Shown one piece after another: positions 1 through 9,173 of a DNA stretch of 64,000 bases. A program made the position numbers and the translations under genes. Each line of letters begins with the position of its first letter. Position 1 is the first letter of the stretch. The DNA is from Vibrio spartinae. GTDB lineage: Bacteria > Pseudomonadota > Gammaproteobacteria > Enterobacterales > Vibrionaceae. Location of the stretch: the NCBI RefSeq assembly GCF_024347135.1, contig NZ_AP024907.1:983001-1047000 (forward strand). The letters run 5' to 3'. The notes under the pieces were generated by a model. It did no database searches. It saw only the letters and a list, made by a program, of their open reading frames with translations, and had not been told where the DNA came from.

Positions 1-265
1 TCTCAAAACGGGATAATACTCTGGCTGCGCCAAGCATGTTACCGTCACCACCGACAGCAATGGCCAGATCGGCTTTTTTGCCGAGTTCAAGTAAAGGTGA
101 AAAACATTCGGGCGGCAGATCAGTGAGAATATTGCTCAGTCGATCATCGATAAACACTGAATATCCTTGCTCTGACAACCACTGGTATAATTCACGGTGG
201 GTTTGTATCGCAGACTGGTCCCGTGGTTTACCAATGATGGCAATCACGCCAAAAGATTTTTTCAT
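1..265 (-). CDS. nadK: NAD kinase, N-terminal part (gene runs off the left edge)
   Basis: The complement of the first 265 bases reads [20 protein letters not shown] and continues to [18 protein letters not shown], the N-terminal half-domain of bacterial NAD kinase. The enzyme phosphorylates NAD with ATP to make NADP in the cytoplasm. The GGDG motif near residue 70 is the family's nucleotide-binding and catalytic signature. The ATG at 263-265 fits the usual start of the family. About 88 residues are present and the rest lies outside the window. It is divergent from grpE, as in many gamma-proteobacteria. Confidence 0.95.
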   Translation of the reverse strand, partial: MKKSFGVIAIIGKPRDQSAIQTHRELYQWLSEQGYSVFIDDRLSNILTDLPPECFSPLLELGKKADLAIAVGGDGNMLGAARVLSRFE

Positions 266-286
266 AATGTTTCCAATCGAATTAGG

Positions 287-315
287 CTTGAATCAGGAAT
301 CTTCATCCCCATAAT
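287..315 (+). promoter_or_regulatory. sigma-32 (heat-shock) promoter of grpE
   Basis: CTTGAAT at 287-293 and CCCCATAAT at 307-315 are separated by 13 bases. This closely matches the heat-shock consensus CTTGAAA / CCCCATNT. It lies about 85 bases before the grpE start, in the divergent nadK-grpE gap. The match is seen directly; heat-shock control is inferred from it and from the gene's known regulation. Confidence 0.8.
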
Positions 316-400
316 AAAGGCAAGTTATGCTTTTATGCGAATGTTTAGTGTGTTGAATGTTGATCATCAATACAAAAGATTATGGAACTCTGGAGATATC

Positions 401-1012
401 ATGAGCAACGAAGAGAATAAAGTCAAAGAAGAAGAGCTGCAGCAAGAATCGGTAGCACAAGAAGAGACTGAGGCTGAAGTCGTCGGTAGTGAGGCTGATA
501 TCGAGTGGAATGAAAGTGATGTACCAGAGGATGAGCAAGACGCGAAAATTGCCCAATTGGAAGCGGCGCTATTGACGAGTGAACGGAAGGTGAAAGAGCA
601 GCAAGATGCTGTCTTGCGTGCACAGGCTGAAGTTGAGAATATTCGCCGTCGGGGTGAACAGGAAGTCGATAAAGCGCGTAAATTTGCGCTGAATCGTTTT
701 GCGGAAGAGCTGCTGCCCGTGATTGATAATCTTGAGCGTGCGATTCAAGCGGCAGATGCTGAGAATGAAGTGGTCAAGCCTCTGCTGGAAGGGGTAGAGC
801 TGACGCACAAAACCTTTATCGATACCATCGAAAAGTTTGGTCTCAAAGAGATTAATCCTGAAGGTCAGGCGTTTAATCCTGATTTACATCAGGCAATGTC
901 GATTCAGGAAAGCCCTGACCATGAGTCAAACACGGTGATGTTTGTGATGCAAAAAGGTTATGAACTGAATGGTCGTGTGGTTCGCCCTGCGATGGTGATG
1001 GTTGCGAAATAA
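401..1012 (+). CDS. grpE: Nucleotide exchange factor GrpE
   Basis: GrpE is the cytoplasmic exchange factor that releases ADP from DnaK. The open frame extends further upstream, but the ATG at 401 is preceded by GGAG (392-395) and begins the acidic disordered N-terminus typical of GrpE. This gives 203 residues, close to the family's usual length of about 200. Residues about 45-95 form the long helix ([20 protein letters not shown], then [19 protein letters not shown]). The C-terminal beta domain ends in [19 protein letters not shown] heat-shock promoter lies upstream and a strong hairpin terminator follows. dnaK and dnaJ are about 3.5 kb downstream, separated by a TRAP transporter on the other strand. 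Confidence 0.97.
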   Translation: MSNEENKVKEEELQQESVAQEETEAEVVGSEADIEWNESDVPEDEQDAKIAQLEAALLTSERKVKEQQDAVLRAQAEVENIRRRGEQEVDKARKFALNRFAEELLPVIDNLERAIQAADAENEVVKPLLEGVELTHKTFIDTIEKFGLKEINPEGQAFNPDLHQAMSIQESPDHESNTVMFVMQKGYELNGRVVRPAMVMVAK

Positions 1013-1051
1013 TCTCATCTCAAGCATGAGGTGATTGCCTCACATCAATAA

Positions 1052-1080
1052 AAAGGTTGGCTTTTGCCAACCTTTTTTAT
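1052..1080. terminator. Bidirectional terminator between grpE and the TRAP permease gene
   Basis: AAAGGTTGGC, a TTTT loop and GCCAACCTTT (1052-1075) form a 10-bp hairpin followed by T residues on the plus strand. The A-rich left flank gives a U tract on the minus strand, so it can serve both convergent genes. Confidence 0.85.
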
Positions 1081-1103
1081 CACCGATTCACTGCGATGCG
1101 CGC

Positions 1104-3023
1104 TTATTTTTCGTATGGTTCAACCGGGCGTTGGTCATCCCCGTCACGACTTTTCTTCCACTCCCATACCATCAGAGCAGCAATGCACACCATACCGATC
1201 AAACGATAATTATCGGTAAGAAACAGGGTCGCTGCGGCCAGTAGCAGGAACATCAACCGATGGATGCCTGACATTGGCCGGAATAGGTAACCTTCGATAC
1301 CGCCGGCAAATGCAATAATCAGTGCGATACTCCCGAGGACCGATTCAATAAATGCCAGTGGCGTTTCTGTTTGAGTCCAGATTAAACCGGAAAATGCCAT
1401 CATCGCTGGGATCAGGAAAAATCCCTGTGCCAGCTTAAAGGCCTGAACCGCAGAACGCATGGGGGAGGCATTGGCGATACCGGCACCGGCAAAAGCGGCG
1501 AGGGCGATGGGCGGGGTTACATTGGACGTTTGCGACAGCCAAAAGACGATCATGTGTGCGGTGAGTAGCGGTACACCGAGATCCATCAAGGCTGGTACCG
1601 CCATCACGGACAGCACGATATAAGCAGCAGTCACTGGGAGTCCCATCCCCAAGATCACCGCAGCGATTGCAATAAACAATAAGGCAGACCAGAGATGCCC
1701 GCCGGACAGTGAGGTTAGAAACTGGGTAAATTGCAGGCCGATCCCTGTTTGTCCGACGACACCAACCACAATACCGGCGGTTGCACAGGCAATTGATATG
1801 GGGAGCGCGAGAATAGCCCCTTCTTTCATACCTTCGAGCACTAGTCTGATGCTGATTTGGGTATGCTTGCGTGTAATTGCAGCGATGAGTATGGCGGCAC
1901 ATCCGGCAATACCAACCAAAATCGGGGAGTAACTCATAATCAACAAAGTGGTGATCATGACCAATGGCAGGAGGAAATGCCATCCCTGTTTCAAAATTCG
2001 GCTGATTTTCTCGGTTTCACGCATGCCTTGCAGATTGAGCTTACATGCCATCAGGTGGACGTAAAGTAACGTACAGGCAAAATAGAGGATGGCCGGTGCA
2101 ATCGAAACCAGAATGATTTCACTGTAAGGAATCCCGGTAAACTGTGCCATGACAAATGCACCGGCGCCCATGACCGGGGGCATGATTTGTCCTCCGGTTG
2201 AGGCTGCGGCCTCAATACCGGCTGCTTGCTCTGCTTTATAACCGAGCTTTTTCATCATCGGTATGGTCAGGGAACCGGTTGTCACCGTATTGGCAATGGC
2301 TGAACCGGAAATCGATCCCAAAGCGGCAGAGGCCAGCACACTGGCTTTGGCCGGGCCGCCTTTTGATTTTCCGGCAATCGAAAATGCAGCATCGATAAAA
2401 AATTGCCCGGCCCCGCTGACTTGCAGAAAAGCACCGAACAGGACGAAAACAAAAACGACACCAGCTGCAATTGCCAGCGGTGCACCGAAGACGCCGTTGG
2501 TGGAATAAATATGAAAGCGGATCATTTCTCCTAATGAAAAACCTTTACTGGCGATGGCATCCGGCAGGACATTGCCGAATAGCGCATAACTCAGAAAAAT
2601 GACCGCCACAAACACCATCACCATTCCGACAGTCCGACGGGTGGCTTCCAAGAGGAGCAGCAAGAGTAACAGCCCTGCATATTGATCATTCGGTTGTAAT
2701 CCGTCCAGCAGGAAACTGATATCATCATAATCAAATGGAATCACTCGGCTGGCAGCCCAACAAGTGACCATTATCAACACCATATCGAGACAACGTAGCA
2801 CCACATATTTAGCTGGAGAGGCGCTGTCGCTCTGCACTGCGGGATACGCTAAAAAGACAAGGATTAAAACCCAACTGAGGTGGGTGGGTCTGAATACAGT
2901 TGCTGACAGATCGGCCGTGATGCCTTGCCATATCTGGAACACCGTCAGCAAAACTGCGATCAGGCCGGTCACGAGCGTAAGACTGTTGGCGAATTTCGTG
3001 TGCCGGGATAAAACCTGAGTCAT
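1104..3023 (-). CDS. TRAP transporter permease, fused small (4TM) and large (12TM) subunits
   Basis: This is the membrane component of a tripartite ATP-independent periplasmic transporter in which the DctQ-like and DctM-like subunits are one polypeptide, as is usual for TAXI-type systems. The protein is 639 residues from the ATG at 3021-3023, which has GGAG upstream; an in-frame TTG four codons earlier is less likely. The first 150 residues hold about four hydrophobic helices. The rest is the DctM domain, with stretches such as GSISGSAIANTVTTGSLTIP and MGLPVTAAYIVLSVMAVPAL. The substrate cannot be read from sequence; TAXI systems often carry carboxylates such as glutamate. It lies 94 bases downstream of the TAXI binding protein on the same strand and is probably co-transcribed with it. 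Confidence 0.9.
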   Translation of the reverse strand: MTQVLSRHTKFANSLTLVTGLIAVLLTVFQIWQGITADLSATVFRPTHLSWVLILVFLAYPAVQSDSASPAKYVVLRCLDMVLIMVTCWAASRVIPFDYDDISFLLDGLQPNDQYAGLLLLLLLLEATRRTVGMVMVFVAVIFLSYALFGNVLPDAIASKGFSLGEMIRFHIYSTNGVFGAPLAIAAGVVFVFVLFGAFLQVSGAGQFFIDAAFSIAGKSKGGPAKASVLASAALGSISGSAIANTVTTGSLTIPMMKKLGYKAEQAAGIEAAASTGGQIMPPVMGAGAFVMAQFTGIPYSEIILVSIAPAILYFACTLLYVHLMACKLNLQGMRETEKISRILKQGWHFLLPLVMITTLLIMSYSPILVGIAGCAAILIAAITRKHTQISIRLVLEGMKEGAILALPISIACATAGIVVGVVGQTGIGLQFTQFLTSLSGGHLWSALLFIAIAAVILGMGLPVTAAYIVLSVMAVPALMDLGVPLLTAHMIVFWLSQTSNVTPPIALAAFAGAGIANASPMRSAVQAFKLAQGFFLIPAMMAFSGLIWTQTETPLAFIESVLGSIALIIAFAGGIEGYLFRPMSGIHRLMFLLLAAATLFLTDNYRLIGMVCIAALMVWEWKKSRDGDDQRPVEPYEK

Positions 3024-3117
3024 AGCTAACTCCAAATGTCATTACATAAAACAACATCAGATGACATATTCGGCTGAACGTTGTCATCTGATGGGTTGAA
3101 TCATCGGGGGTATGATT

Positions 3118-4047
3118 TTATTGGTGGTGTTCTTGGTAGTATTTCAGTGCACCAGGGTGGAGAGGCACACCTTCCAGCTTCGGCATATTATCGATTGTCA
3201 TAAATTTTGTGACGCCAACCGACTGACGGATTTTGTCGATGTTTTCAAAGGCGACTTTGGTCATTTCATAAGCCAGCTTGTCATCCATCTTTTGGTTCGT
3301 CACCAGGACGTTCCAAACGGCTGGCACCTCAAATGCCGGGACATTCTTATAGCTATTCGCTGGTGCGTTGAATGCTTGATAGGATGAATTGGCGGTTGAG
3401 ATTTTCTTCAGTTCCTGTGGGGTAAAAGAGAGAATGCGGATCTTGCGGGTGAGTGCCAGCTCAGTGATTGCTCCGACCCCGAGACTGCCGACGATGACAC
3501 CGGCGTCGATTTGTCCATTTGCCAGCGCGCTTGTGGTCGCGGTGTAATTCAGTGATTGTGCTCTCACATCTTTTTCAGTGATACCGAGTATGCGCAGAAT
3601 ATTCACTGCACTCACCCGTGTGCCTGAACCGGGGGCCCCGAGCGAAATTTTCTTGCCTTTCAGGTCACTGATGGTATGGATATCGGAATCAGCAGGGACG
3701 ATAAACTGGACGACGTTTGGATACAGGGCGAAGAGCACCTGAGTCGGCATCTTTCTCGGAAATGGTTTTTTCCCCGTATAGGCTTTCAGCGCGACATTCC
3801 CCATTGCGATACCGACCAACTGTTTTTGCGTCGCGACTTTGATGATATTTTCCACTGATGCAGCGGTGACTTCGGCGCGCATATTGAAATCAGGGATATT
3901 TTCACTCCAGATTTTAGCCAGTGTTCCGCCAAGTGGGTAGTAAGTCCCGCTCTGACTGCCTGTTCCAATGGTGTAGTTATTCGCAAAGGCTGGTAGTGCA
4001 ATACTCAGCCCGAGAATCATCAAACCTTTCTTGACGATATTGTACAT
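3118..4047 (-). CDS. TAXI-family TRAP transporter solute-binding protein
   Basis: This is a periplasmic binding protein of 309 residues. The N-terminus is a Sec signal peptide with cleavage likely after ALPAFA (about residue 22). The mature protein starts with YTIGTGSQSGTYYPLGGTLA, the hallmark of the TAXI family (TRAP-associated extracytoplasmic immunogenic). Further family motifs are LKGKKISLGAPGSGTRVSA and NGQIDAGVIVGSLG. The ATG at 4045-4047 has GGGAG just upstream. It would deliver substrate to the fused permease downstream. An imperfect palindrome at 4103-4128 lies 56 bases before the start and is a candidate operator. The ligand is unknown. Confidence 0.92.
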   Translation of the reverse strand: MYNIVKKGLMILGLSIALPAFANNYTIGTGSQSGTYYPLGGTLAKIWSENIPDFNMRAEVTAASVENIIKVATQKQLVGIAMGNVALKAYTGKKPFPRKMPTQVLFALYPNVVQFIVPADSDIHTISDLKGKKISLGAPGSGTRVSAVNILRILGITEKDVRAQSLNYTATTSALANGQIDAGVIVGSLGVGAITELALTRKIRILSFTPQELKKISTANSSYQAFNAPANSYKNVPAFEVPAVWNVLVTNQKMDDKLAYEMTKVAFENIDKIRQSVGVTKFMTIDNMPKLEGVPLHPGALKYYQEHHQ

Positions 4048-4102
4048 AAGAAACTCCCTGTTTTTCTGCTGATATAAACGAAGTCTTTACATTGGGCTCA
4101 TC

Positions 4103-4128
4103 CATTACCATGCCGGGCATGCGTAATG
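4103..4128. promoter_or_regulatory. 26-bp palindrome upstream of the TAXI gene, candidate operator
   Basis: CATTAC-CATGCC-G-GGCATG-C-GTAATG forms two stacked 6-bp inverted repeats with one bulged base. A second perfect palindrome, ACATGCATGT, follows at 4137-4146. The position just upstream of the TRAP pair suggests a regulator site or a transcript hairpin. No protein can be assigned. Confidence 0.4.
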
Positions 4129-4371
4129 TGAATCTCACATGCATGTAAAGGTCGTGTATCGGTTTTGATATCACGATGTTGATATCTCTGGGTATAGTGG
4201 AATTGATAAAATACTGGTTAGGTCACCAAACCGAGGGTAACTTTATGCAATGTGAGTGAATCCCACGTTGAATATCGTGATTCATTTTGGCGATTATCCG
4301 AAGTTTGAGCACTGTTCAATCCTGATCTCCGGTCAGAAAATAAGGAAATTTGTATTTTTTTCATTTTTCCC

Positions 4372-4399
4372 CTTGAAAAGGTATTTTCTGCCCTTATCT
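4372..4399 (+). promoter_or_regulatory. sigma-32 promoter P1 of dnaK
   Basis: CTTGAAA at 4372-4378 is followed after 13 bases by CCTTATCT at 4392-4399. The -35 matches the heat-shock consensus fully and the -10 matches at six of eight positions. It lies about 120 bases before dnaK. Confidence 0.65.
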
Positions 4400-4446
4400 A
4401 AGGGGCATAGAGAAGCAAACTTCGTTTGTTGAGCGGTGAGGCCGGG

Positions 4447-4474
4447 GTTGAAACCCGATTCACCAGCCCCATAT
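4447..4474 (+). promoter_or_regulatory. sigma-32 promoter P2 of dnaK
   Basis: GTTGAAA at 4447-4453, a 13-base spacer, and CCCCATAT at 4467-4474 make a near-ideal sigma-32 element about 50 bases before the dnaK ATG. With P1 it makes a tandem heat-shock promoter pair. The same bases can also form small hairpins (GGGTT/AACCC and CCCCATATATGGGG), so part of the match could reflect leader structure. Confidence 0.7.
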
Positions 4475-4520
4475 ATGGGGTACTGGCAAAACGACAATAG
4501 AATTATTCGGAGATGTCCTG

Positions 4521-6431
4521 ATGGGTAAGATCATTGGTATTGACTTAGGTACTACAAACTCTTGTGTTGCTGTATTAGATGGTGGAAAACCTCGCGTAAT
4601 TGAAAATGCTGAGGGTGAACGTACAACGGCATCTATAATTGCTTATACAGATGGTGAAACACTGGTTGGTCAGCCAGCAAAACGTCAAGCAGTTACCAAC
4701 CCTGAGAACACATTATTTGCAATCAAACGTTTGATCGGTCGTCGCTTTGAAGACGAAGAAGTTCAACGTGATATCGAGATCATGCCTTACAAAATTGTCA
4801 AGGCAGATAACGGTGATGCATGGGTTCAGGTTAAAAATGAAAAACTGGCAGCGCCACAGGTTTCTGCTGAAGTTTTGAAGAAAATGAAAAAAACCGCAGA
4901 AGATTTTCTGGGTGAAACCGTAACCGGTGCTGTGATTACTGTCCCTGCATATTTTAATGATGCGCAGCGTCAGGCCACAAAAGATGCGGGTCGTATCGCT
5001 GGTCTGGAAGTGAAACGGATCATTAACGAACCGACAGCCGCAGCGCTGGCCTATGGGCTGGACAAAGAAGGCGGTGACCGTGTTATCGCAGTATACGACT
5101 TAGGTGGAGGTACATTCGATATCTCTATCATCGAAATCGATGATGTTGAAGGTGAGAAAACATTTGAAGTGCTTGCAACCAACGGTGATACACACTTAGG
5201 TGGTGAAGACTTCGATACTCGCATGATCAATTACTTGGTTGATGAGTTCAATAAAGAGCAAGGCATCAACCTGAAAAGTGATCCGCTAGCAATGCAGCGT
5301 CTGAAAGAAGCGGCTGAGAAAGCGAAGATTGAGCTTTCTTCTGCACAACAGACTGACGTGAACCTGCCTTATATTACGGCAGATGCGACCGGTCCTAAGC
5401 ACATGAATATCAAAGTAAGCCGTGCAAAACTTGAGTCTTTGGTTGAAGATTTGGTTCAACGCTCTCTTGAGCCGATGAAAGTTGCGTTGGCGGATGCAGA
5501 CCTGTCTGTTGGTGATATTACAGATGTCATCCTTGTTGGCGGTCAGACTCGTATGCCAATGGTTCAGAAGAAAGTGGCTGAGTTCTTTGGTAAAGAGTCA
5601 CGTAAAGACGTGAATCCAGATGAAGCGGTTGCTGTCGGTGCTGCGGTTCAAGGTGGTGTACTTGCCGGTGATGTTAAAGATGTTCTTCTGCTTGACGTCA
5701 CACCACTGTCGCTGGGTATCGAAACCATGGGCGGTGTGATGACCAAGCTGATTGAGAAAAACACCACGATTCCAACAAAAGCGAATCAAGTGTTCTCAAC
5801 CGCAGAAGATAATCAGAGCGCTGTAACCATTCATGTATTGCAAGGTGAGCGTAAACAGGCAACATATAACAAGTCTCTGGGTCAATTTAACCTAGAAGGC
5901 ATTCAGGCTGCACCACGTGGTATGCCACAAATCGAAGTAACCTTCGACTTGGATGCGGATGGTATTCTGCACGTCTCTGCAAAAGATAAGCAGACCAATC
6001 AAGAGCAGAAAATCACAATCCAGGCATCTGGTGGCCTGAACGATGATGAAATCGAAAAAATGGTTCAAGAAGCGGAAGCCAATAAAGAAGCGGACAAAAA
6101 GTTCGAAGAGTTGGCAACTGCACGTAACCAAGCTGACCAAATCATCCACGCAACCCGTAAGCAAGTAGAAGAAGCCGGTGAAGCGCTTCCTGCGGATGAT
6201 AAAGAAAGCATCGAAACAGCAATCAGCGACCTTGAAACAGCGCGTAAGAGTGGTGACAAAGAAGAAATTGATGCCAAGACTCAGGCACTGATGACAGCGT
6301 CTCAGAAACTGATGGAAATTGCACAACAGCAAGCGCAAGCACAGCAAGCTGATGGTTCAGAGCAAGCGTCTGGTCAGGAAGATGATGTTGTTGATGCTGA
6401 ATTCGAAGAAGTCAAAGACGAGAAAAAGTAA
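4521..6431 (+). CDS. dnaK: Molecular chaperone DnaK (Hsp70)
   Basis: DnaK is the ATP-dependent Hsp70 chaperone of the cytoplasm, working with DnaJ and GrpE. The protein has 636 residues, the normal length. The nucleotide-binding domain opens with [15 protein letters not shown] and contains [20 protein letters not shown]. The interdomain linker [15 protein letters not shown] is near residue 390. The substrate-binding domain and helical lid follow, and the tail ends in a charged EEV-type motif (FEEVKDEKK). Two sigma-32-like promoters precede it. A stable hairpin at 6482-6511 separates it from dnaJ, 199 bases downstream. Confidence 0.99.
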   Translation: MGKIIGIDLGTTNSCVAVLDGGKPRVIENAEGERTTASIIAYTDGETLVGQPAKRQAVTNPENTLFAIKRLIGRRFEDEEVQRDIEIMPYKIVKADNGDAWVQVKNEKLAAPQVSAEVLKKMKKTAEDFLGETVTGAVITVPAYFNDAQRQATKDAGRIAGLEVKRIINEPTAAALAYGLDKEGGDRVIAVYDLGGGTFDISIIEIDDVEGEKTFEVLATNGDTHLGGEDFDTRMINYLVDEFNKEQGINLKSDPLAMQRLKEAAEKAKIELSSAQQTDVNLPYITADATGPKHMNIKVSRAKLESLVEDLVQRSLEPMKVALADADLSVGDITDVILVGGQTRMPMVQKKVAEFFGKESRKDVNPDEAVAVGAAVQGGVLAGDVKDVLLLDVTPLSLGIETMGGVMTKLIEKNTTIPTKANQVFSTAEDNQSAVTIHVLQGERKQATYNKSLGQFNLEGIQAAPRGMPQIEVTFDLDADGILHVSAKDKQTNQEQKITIQASGGLNDDEIEKMVQEAEANKEADKKFEELATARNQADQIIHATRKQVEEAGEALPADDKESIETAISDLETARKSGDKEEIDAKTQALMTASQKLMEIAQQQAQAQQADGSEQASGQEDDVVDAEFEEVKDEKK

Positions 6432-6481
6432 TCAGTGAATAGCCATTCACTGATATGACTTCAGACCTTTTCAGGTATGAT

Positions 6482-6511
6482 ACGGGCGTTTGGGGGAACT
6501 CTAACGCCCGT
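6482..6511 (+). terminator. Intergenic hairpin between dnaK and dnaJ (attenuator or mRNA-end candidate)
   Basis: ACGGGCGTT (6482-6490) pairs perfectly with AACGCCCGT (6503-6511) around a 12-base loop, followed by CTGTTTGTAATTTT. The T tract is poor, so it may be a leaky terminator or a processing/stability hairpin that lowers dnaJ expression relative to dnaK. The function is inferred. Confidence 0.5.
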
Positions 6512-6630
6512 CTGTTTGTAATTTTGGTGTCGATTTAGGTCATGTTTCATTCTGTGTGAAATATCATCTATATCGATACATCTACCGGGCGACAAACGTC
6601 GCTTGCAGTAATTAATTGGTGACGAAGAAC

Positions 6631-7776
6631 ATGTCAAAACGTGATTTTTACGAAATCTTAGGCGTAAGCCGTGATGCCGCTGAACGTGATATCAAAAAGG
6701 CCTACAAACGCTTGGCGATGAAATTCCATCCTGACCGTAATCCGGGCGATGAAACCGCTGCTGATAAGTTTAAAGAAGTAAAAGAAGCGTATGAGGTGTT
6801 AACCGATCCTCAGAAAAAATCAGCTTATGATCAGTATGGTCATGCCGCATTTGAACAAGGCGGTGGTGGTTTTGGCGGTGGCTTCGGTGGTGGTAATGCT
6901 GACTTCGGGGACATTTTTGGTGATGTGTTCGGGGATATCTTTGGCGGTGGCCGTCGCGGTGGTGGTCAAGCCCGGGCGCAGCGCGGTTCGGATCTTCGCT
7001 ACAATATGGAACTCACTTTAGAAGAAGCTGTCCGCGGTTGTTCGAAAGAAATTGAAGTCCCAACGATGGTTCATTGCGATACATGTAGCGGGAGTGGTGC
7101 GAAGAAAGGGACCACGCCGGAAACATGTAGTACCTGTCACGGGCATGGTCAGGTTCAGATGAGACAAGGCTTTTTTGCTGTGCAACAGACTTGTCCGACT
7201 TGTCATGGTAAGGGAAAAATCATCAAAGATCCTTGCCGTGATTGTCATGGTCAGGGCCGTAAGCAAGAGCGTAAGACGCTCAATGTGAAGATCCCTGCCG
7301 GTGTTGATACGGGTGACCGGATTCGTCTTACCGGAGAAGGTGAAGCGGGTGAAATGGGTGCACCAGCCGGTGATTTGTACGTTCAGGTTCATGTGAAAGA
7401 ACACCATATCTTTGAACGTGAAGGAAATAATCTGTTCTGTGAAGTACCGGTTAGTTTCTCGATGGCCGCACTCGGTGGGGAAGTTGAAGTGCCCACACTG
7501 GATGGTCGGGTGAATCTGAAAGTGCCGGAAGAAACGCAAACCGGCAGAATGTTCCGGATGCGCGGAAAAGGCGTGAAGAATGTCCGTGGTGGTGCTGCCG
7601 GTGATTTGATTGTGCGTTTGGCGGTTGAGACACCTGTGAACCTGAGCGCGCGTCAGAAAGAATTACTCCGTGAGTTTGAGGAATCCTGTGGTGGCGAAGC
7701 GGCAAGTAAGCACAAGCCTAAATCGGAAGGTTTTTTCAGCGGTGTGAAAAAGTTTTTTGATGATCTAACGAGCTGA
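6631..7776 (+). CDS. dnaJ: Co-chaperone DnaJ (Hsp40, type I)
   Basis: DnaJ stimulates the DnaK ATPase and delivers unfolded substrates. The chosen ATG at 6631 gives the family's standard start [16 protein letters not shown] and a 381-residue protein. The J domain carries the essential HPD at residues 33-35. A Gly/Phe-rich segment (about 75-115) follows, then four zinc-binding CxxCxGxG repeats ([32 protein letters not shown]), then the C-terminal substrate-binding domains. The frame is open five codons further upstream (TTG/GTG), but homology favours the ATG. A strong terminator follows. Confidence 0.98.
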   Translation: MSKRDFYEILGVSRDAAERDIKKAYKRLAMKFHPDRNPGDETAADKFKEVKEAYEVLTDPQKKSAYDQYGHAAFEQGGGGFGGGFGGGNADFGDIFGDVFGDIFGGGRRGGGQARAQRGSDLRYNMELTLEEAVRGCSKEIEVPTMVHCDTCSGSGAKKGTTPETCSTCHGHGQVQMRQGFFAVQQTCPTCHGKGKIIKDPCRDCHGQGRKQERKTLNVKIPAGVDTGDRIRLTGEGEAGEMGAPAGDLYVQVHVKEHHIFEREGNNLFCEVPVSFSMAALGGEVEVPTLDGRVNLKVPEETQTGRMFRMRGKGVKNVRGGAAGDLIVRLAVETPVNLSARQKELLREFEESCGGEAASKHKPKSEGFFSGVKKFFDDLTS

Positions 7777-7800
7777 TCACAACCCAATCATGCGTGTAAA

Positions 7801-7826
7801 AAACCTGCTTCGGCAGGTTTTTTTTA
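7801..7826 (+). terminator. Rho-independent terminator of dnaJ
   Basis: AAACCTGC-TTCG-GCAGGTTT is an 8-bp stem with a stable UUCG tetraloop, followed by a run of T. It lies 24 bases after the dnaJ stop. Confidence 0.9.
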
Positions 7827-7884
7827 TGTCTGTCATCCGTCTGGATAATCAACTTTGGTGGAGGGTTCAAGCTGTCAGTGTAAT

Positions 7885-7900
7885 TGTGATGTTTATCATG
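7885..7900 (+). promoter_or_regulatory. CRP-like half-palindrome upstream of the minor-pilin operon
   Basis: TGTGA-N6-TCATG (7885-7900) matches one arm of the CRP consensus fully and the other only partly. Competence-type minor pilins in vibrios are known to need CRP together with TfoX, so such a site is expected here. The match alone is weak. Confidence 0.3.
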
Positions 7901-7984
7901 TGGTTATTTAGTTGATGTCACAGCGAGATGTTTGCTTGGGGGGCAGATGAATCGTTTTATTTTCTTATCATAAGAGGAAATGAA

Positions 7985-8035
7985 ATGAACCGACTGGAAA
8001 AAATATGCGCACAGGATTTTCCCTGCTTGAATTAG
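7985..8035 (+). CDS. Possible 16-codon leader ORF overlapping the start of the first minor pilin
   Basis: ATG at 7985 has a better ribosome-binding site (AAGAGGA, 7 bases away) than the pilin ATG at 8005. It opens MNRLEKICAQDFPCLN and then stops. It overlaps the pilin in another frame. Adding one A in the A6 run at 7998-8003 would join it to the pilin as MNRLEKNMRTG followed by FSLLE. It could be a leader peptide, a slippage site, or chance. Confidence 0.3.
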   Translation: MNRLEKICAQDFPCLN

Positions 8036-8523
8036 TTGTGGTGATCGCATTACTGAGCCTTTCCTTGTTGCTGGTTGTCCCTCAATTCTCCCAACAAATG
8101 GAAAAGGAACAATTAAAAACAGCGGTCAGTGATGTTCAGGCATTCATATTACAAGCAAGGTCACTGGCAATCACTCACCATCAAAATTTGTGGTTACATC
8201 TGATCTCGCCATCATCATCTGCCACTGACAAATATCTCTCACTGGATTGGCTGTTGCGGGTGAGTACCGCTGAAGATGCCTCGAAAGGTCAGCGTTTACT
8301 CACGCTATCCGGACAACGCTACCGGAAAATTCTTGTTCGTTCCGGATTCCCTCAAAATCGGTTATTTATCGATGGTCATTCCGGCAAATTAGGCAATGGT
8401 AGCATTACACTGTCGGCCCGCAGCACACCGGAACGACAAATCAAAGTGATTACTTCTTACGGGGCGGGACGAGTTCGCTACTGTAGCGTTGGCACTGCAA
8501 TATATGGTTATCCGGCATGTTAG
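8005..8523 (+). CDS. Type IV minor pilin, GspH/FimT family
   Basis: This 172-residue prepilin-like protein has an N-terminal class III signal: MRTG, then FSLLELVVVIALLSLSLLLV. The processing site is after Gly4, with Glu at +5 and a hydrophobic helix to about residue 27. The spacing and the C-terminal beta-rich part fit the FimT/GspH pseudopilin family. It would be cleaved by PilD and help prime a type IV pilus. It is the first of four overlapping pilin genes; its stop overlaps the next start by 7 bases. Clusters at this site behind dnaJ in vibrios belong to the competence pilus, which is knowledge of the genus rather than something proved here. Confidence 0.85.
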   Translation: MRTGFSLLELVVVIALLSLSLLLVVPQFSQQMEKEQLKTAVSDVQAFILQARSLAITHHQNLWLHLISPSSSATDKYLSLDWLLRVSTAEDASKGQRLLTLSGQRYRKILVRSGFPQNRLFIDGHSGKLGNGSITLSARSTPERQIKVITSYGAGRVRYCSVGTAIYGYPAC

Positions 8524-9173
8524 TGAAAGCTGCACATTTCTATCATGCTCAGCGAGGATTGACGCTGTTAGAAGTCCTGCTGGCCAGTGTCATCAGTAGT
8601 GTGTTAATCCTGATGGTGAGCCGGCTGATAGTGACTGAATTTCGGGTAACGGAACACTTGAATCGCAAAATTCAGTTACATCAACAGTTGCGGACATCAT
8701 TCGCGTTAATCAAGCGAAGTTTGTTTATGGCCGGGTTTAATGCTTCAACACAAATGCCAGTGTTTCTGCAAGGGAGTCAGACACTGACCGATGTCCGAAA
8801 CGACACACAAGTGGGATATGTATATCAGGGAAGTCCAACCGCTCAGAATGATTTCCACCACGTCGTTTACCAGCTCGCAGCAAATCAATCAGGAGAGTCG
8901 GCCTTACGGTTGTGCGAGAAGCAGCATGACCGACGATTCACATTTGAACAAGCGGCATCTTCCGGTGAATCAGGGCCATGCTTCTCATTATTCGATACCG
9001 ACTGGATCCATGTCGATGCTTTTCAGATTCGTTACCAACCCCTTCAATCAAGAGCAGGGACGTTGATCAATACAGGATGGGTAGCGATACATCTGAGGCT
9101 ATCTTTGGTGCAAGATCCGTCGATTCATGAATCTGCTGATTTTACATTTTTACAGCGGCATTGGTCGTTATGA
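8517..9173 (+). CDS. Type IV minor pilin, PilW-like
   Basis: The protein has 218 residues. The N-terminus AQRGLTLLEVLLASVISSVL carries a prepilin peptidase site after Gly (about residue 14), Glu at +5 and a hydrophobic helix. A moderately long soluble domain follows, with cysteines near residues 140 and 160 that could form a disulfide. Length, position and order (after FimT, before a PilX-type protein) point to the PilW group. The start overlaps the upstream gene and the stop overlaps the next gene as ATGA, so the cluster is probably translationally coupled. Confidence 0.8.
   Translation: MLVKAAHFYHAQRGLTLLEVLLASVISSVLILMVSRLIVTEFRVTEHLNRKIQLHQQLRTSFALIKRSLFMAGFNASTQMPVFLQGSQTLTDVRNDTQVGYVYQGSPTAQNDFHHVVYQLAANQSGESALRLCEKQHDRRFTFEQAASSGESGPCFSLFDTDWIHVDAFQIRYQPLQSRAGTLINTGWVAIHLRLSLVQDPSIHESADFTFLQRHWSL

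Noticed and set aside
1435..1983. 182-codon frame inside the TRAP permease gene
   Set aside because: Same-strand shadow, rich in Cys, Arg and His; the permease frame shows clear family homology.
4447..4480. Terminator upstream of dnaK
   Set aside because: The small hairpins have no T tract and coincide with a good sigma-32 element.
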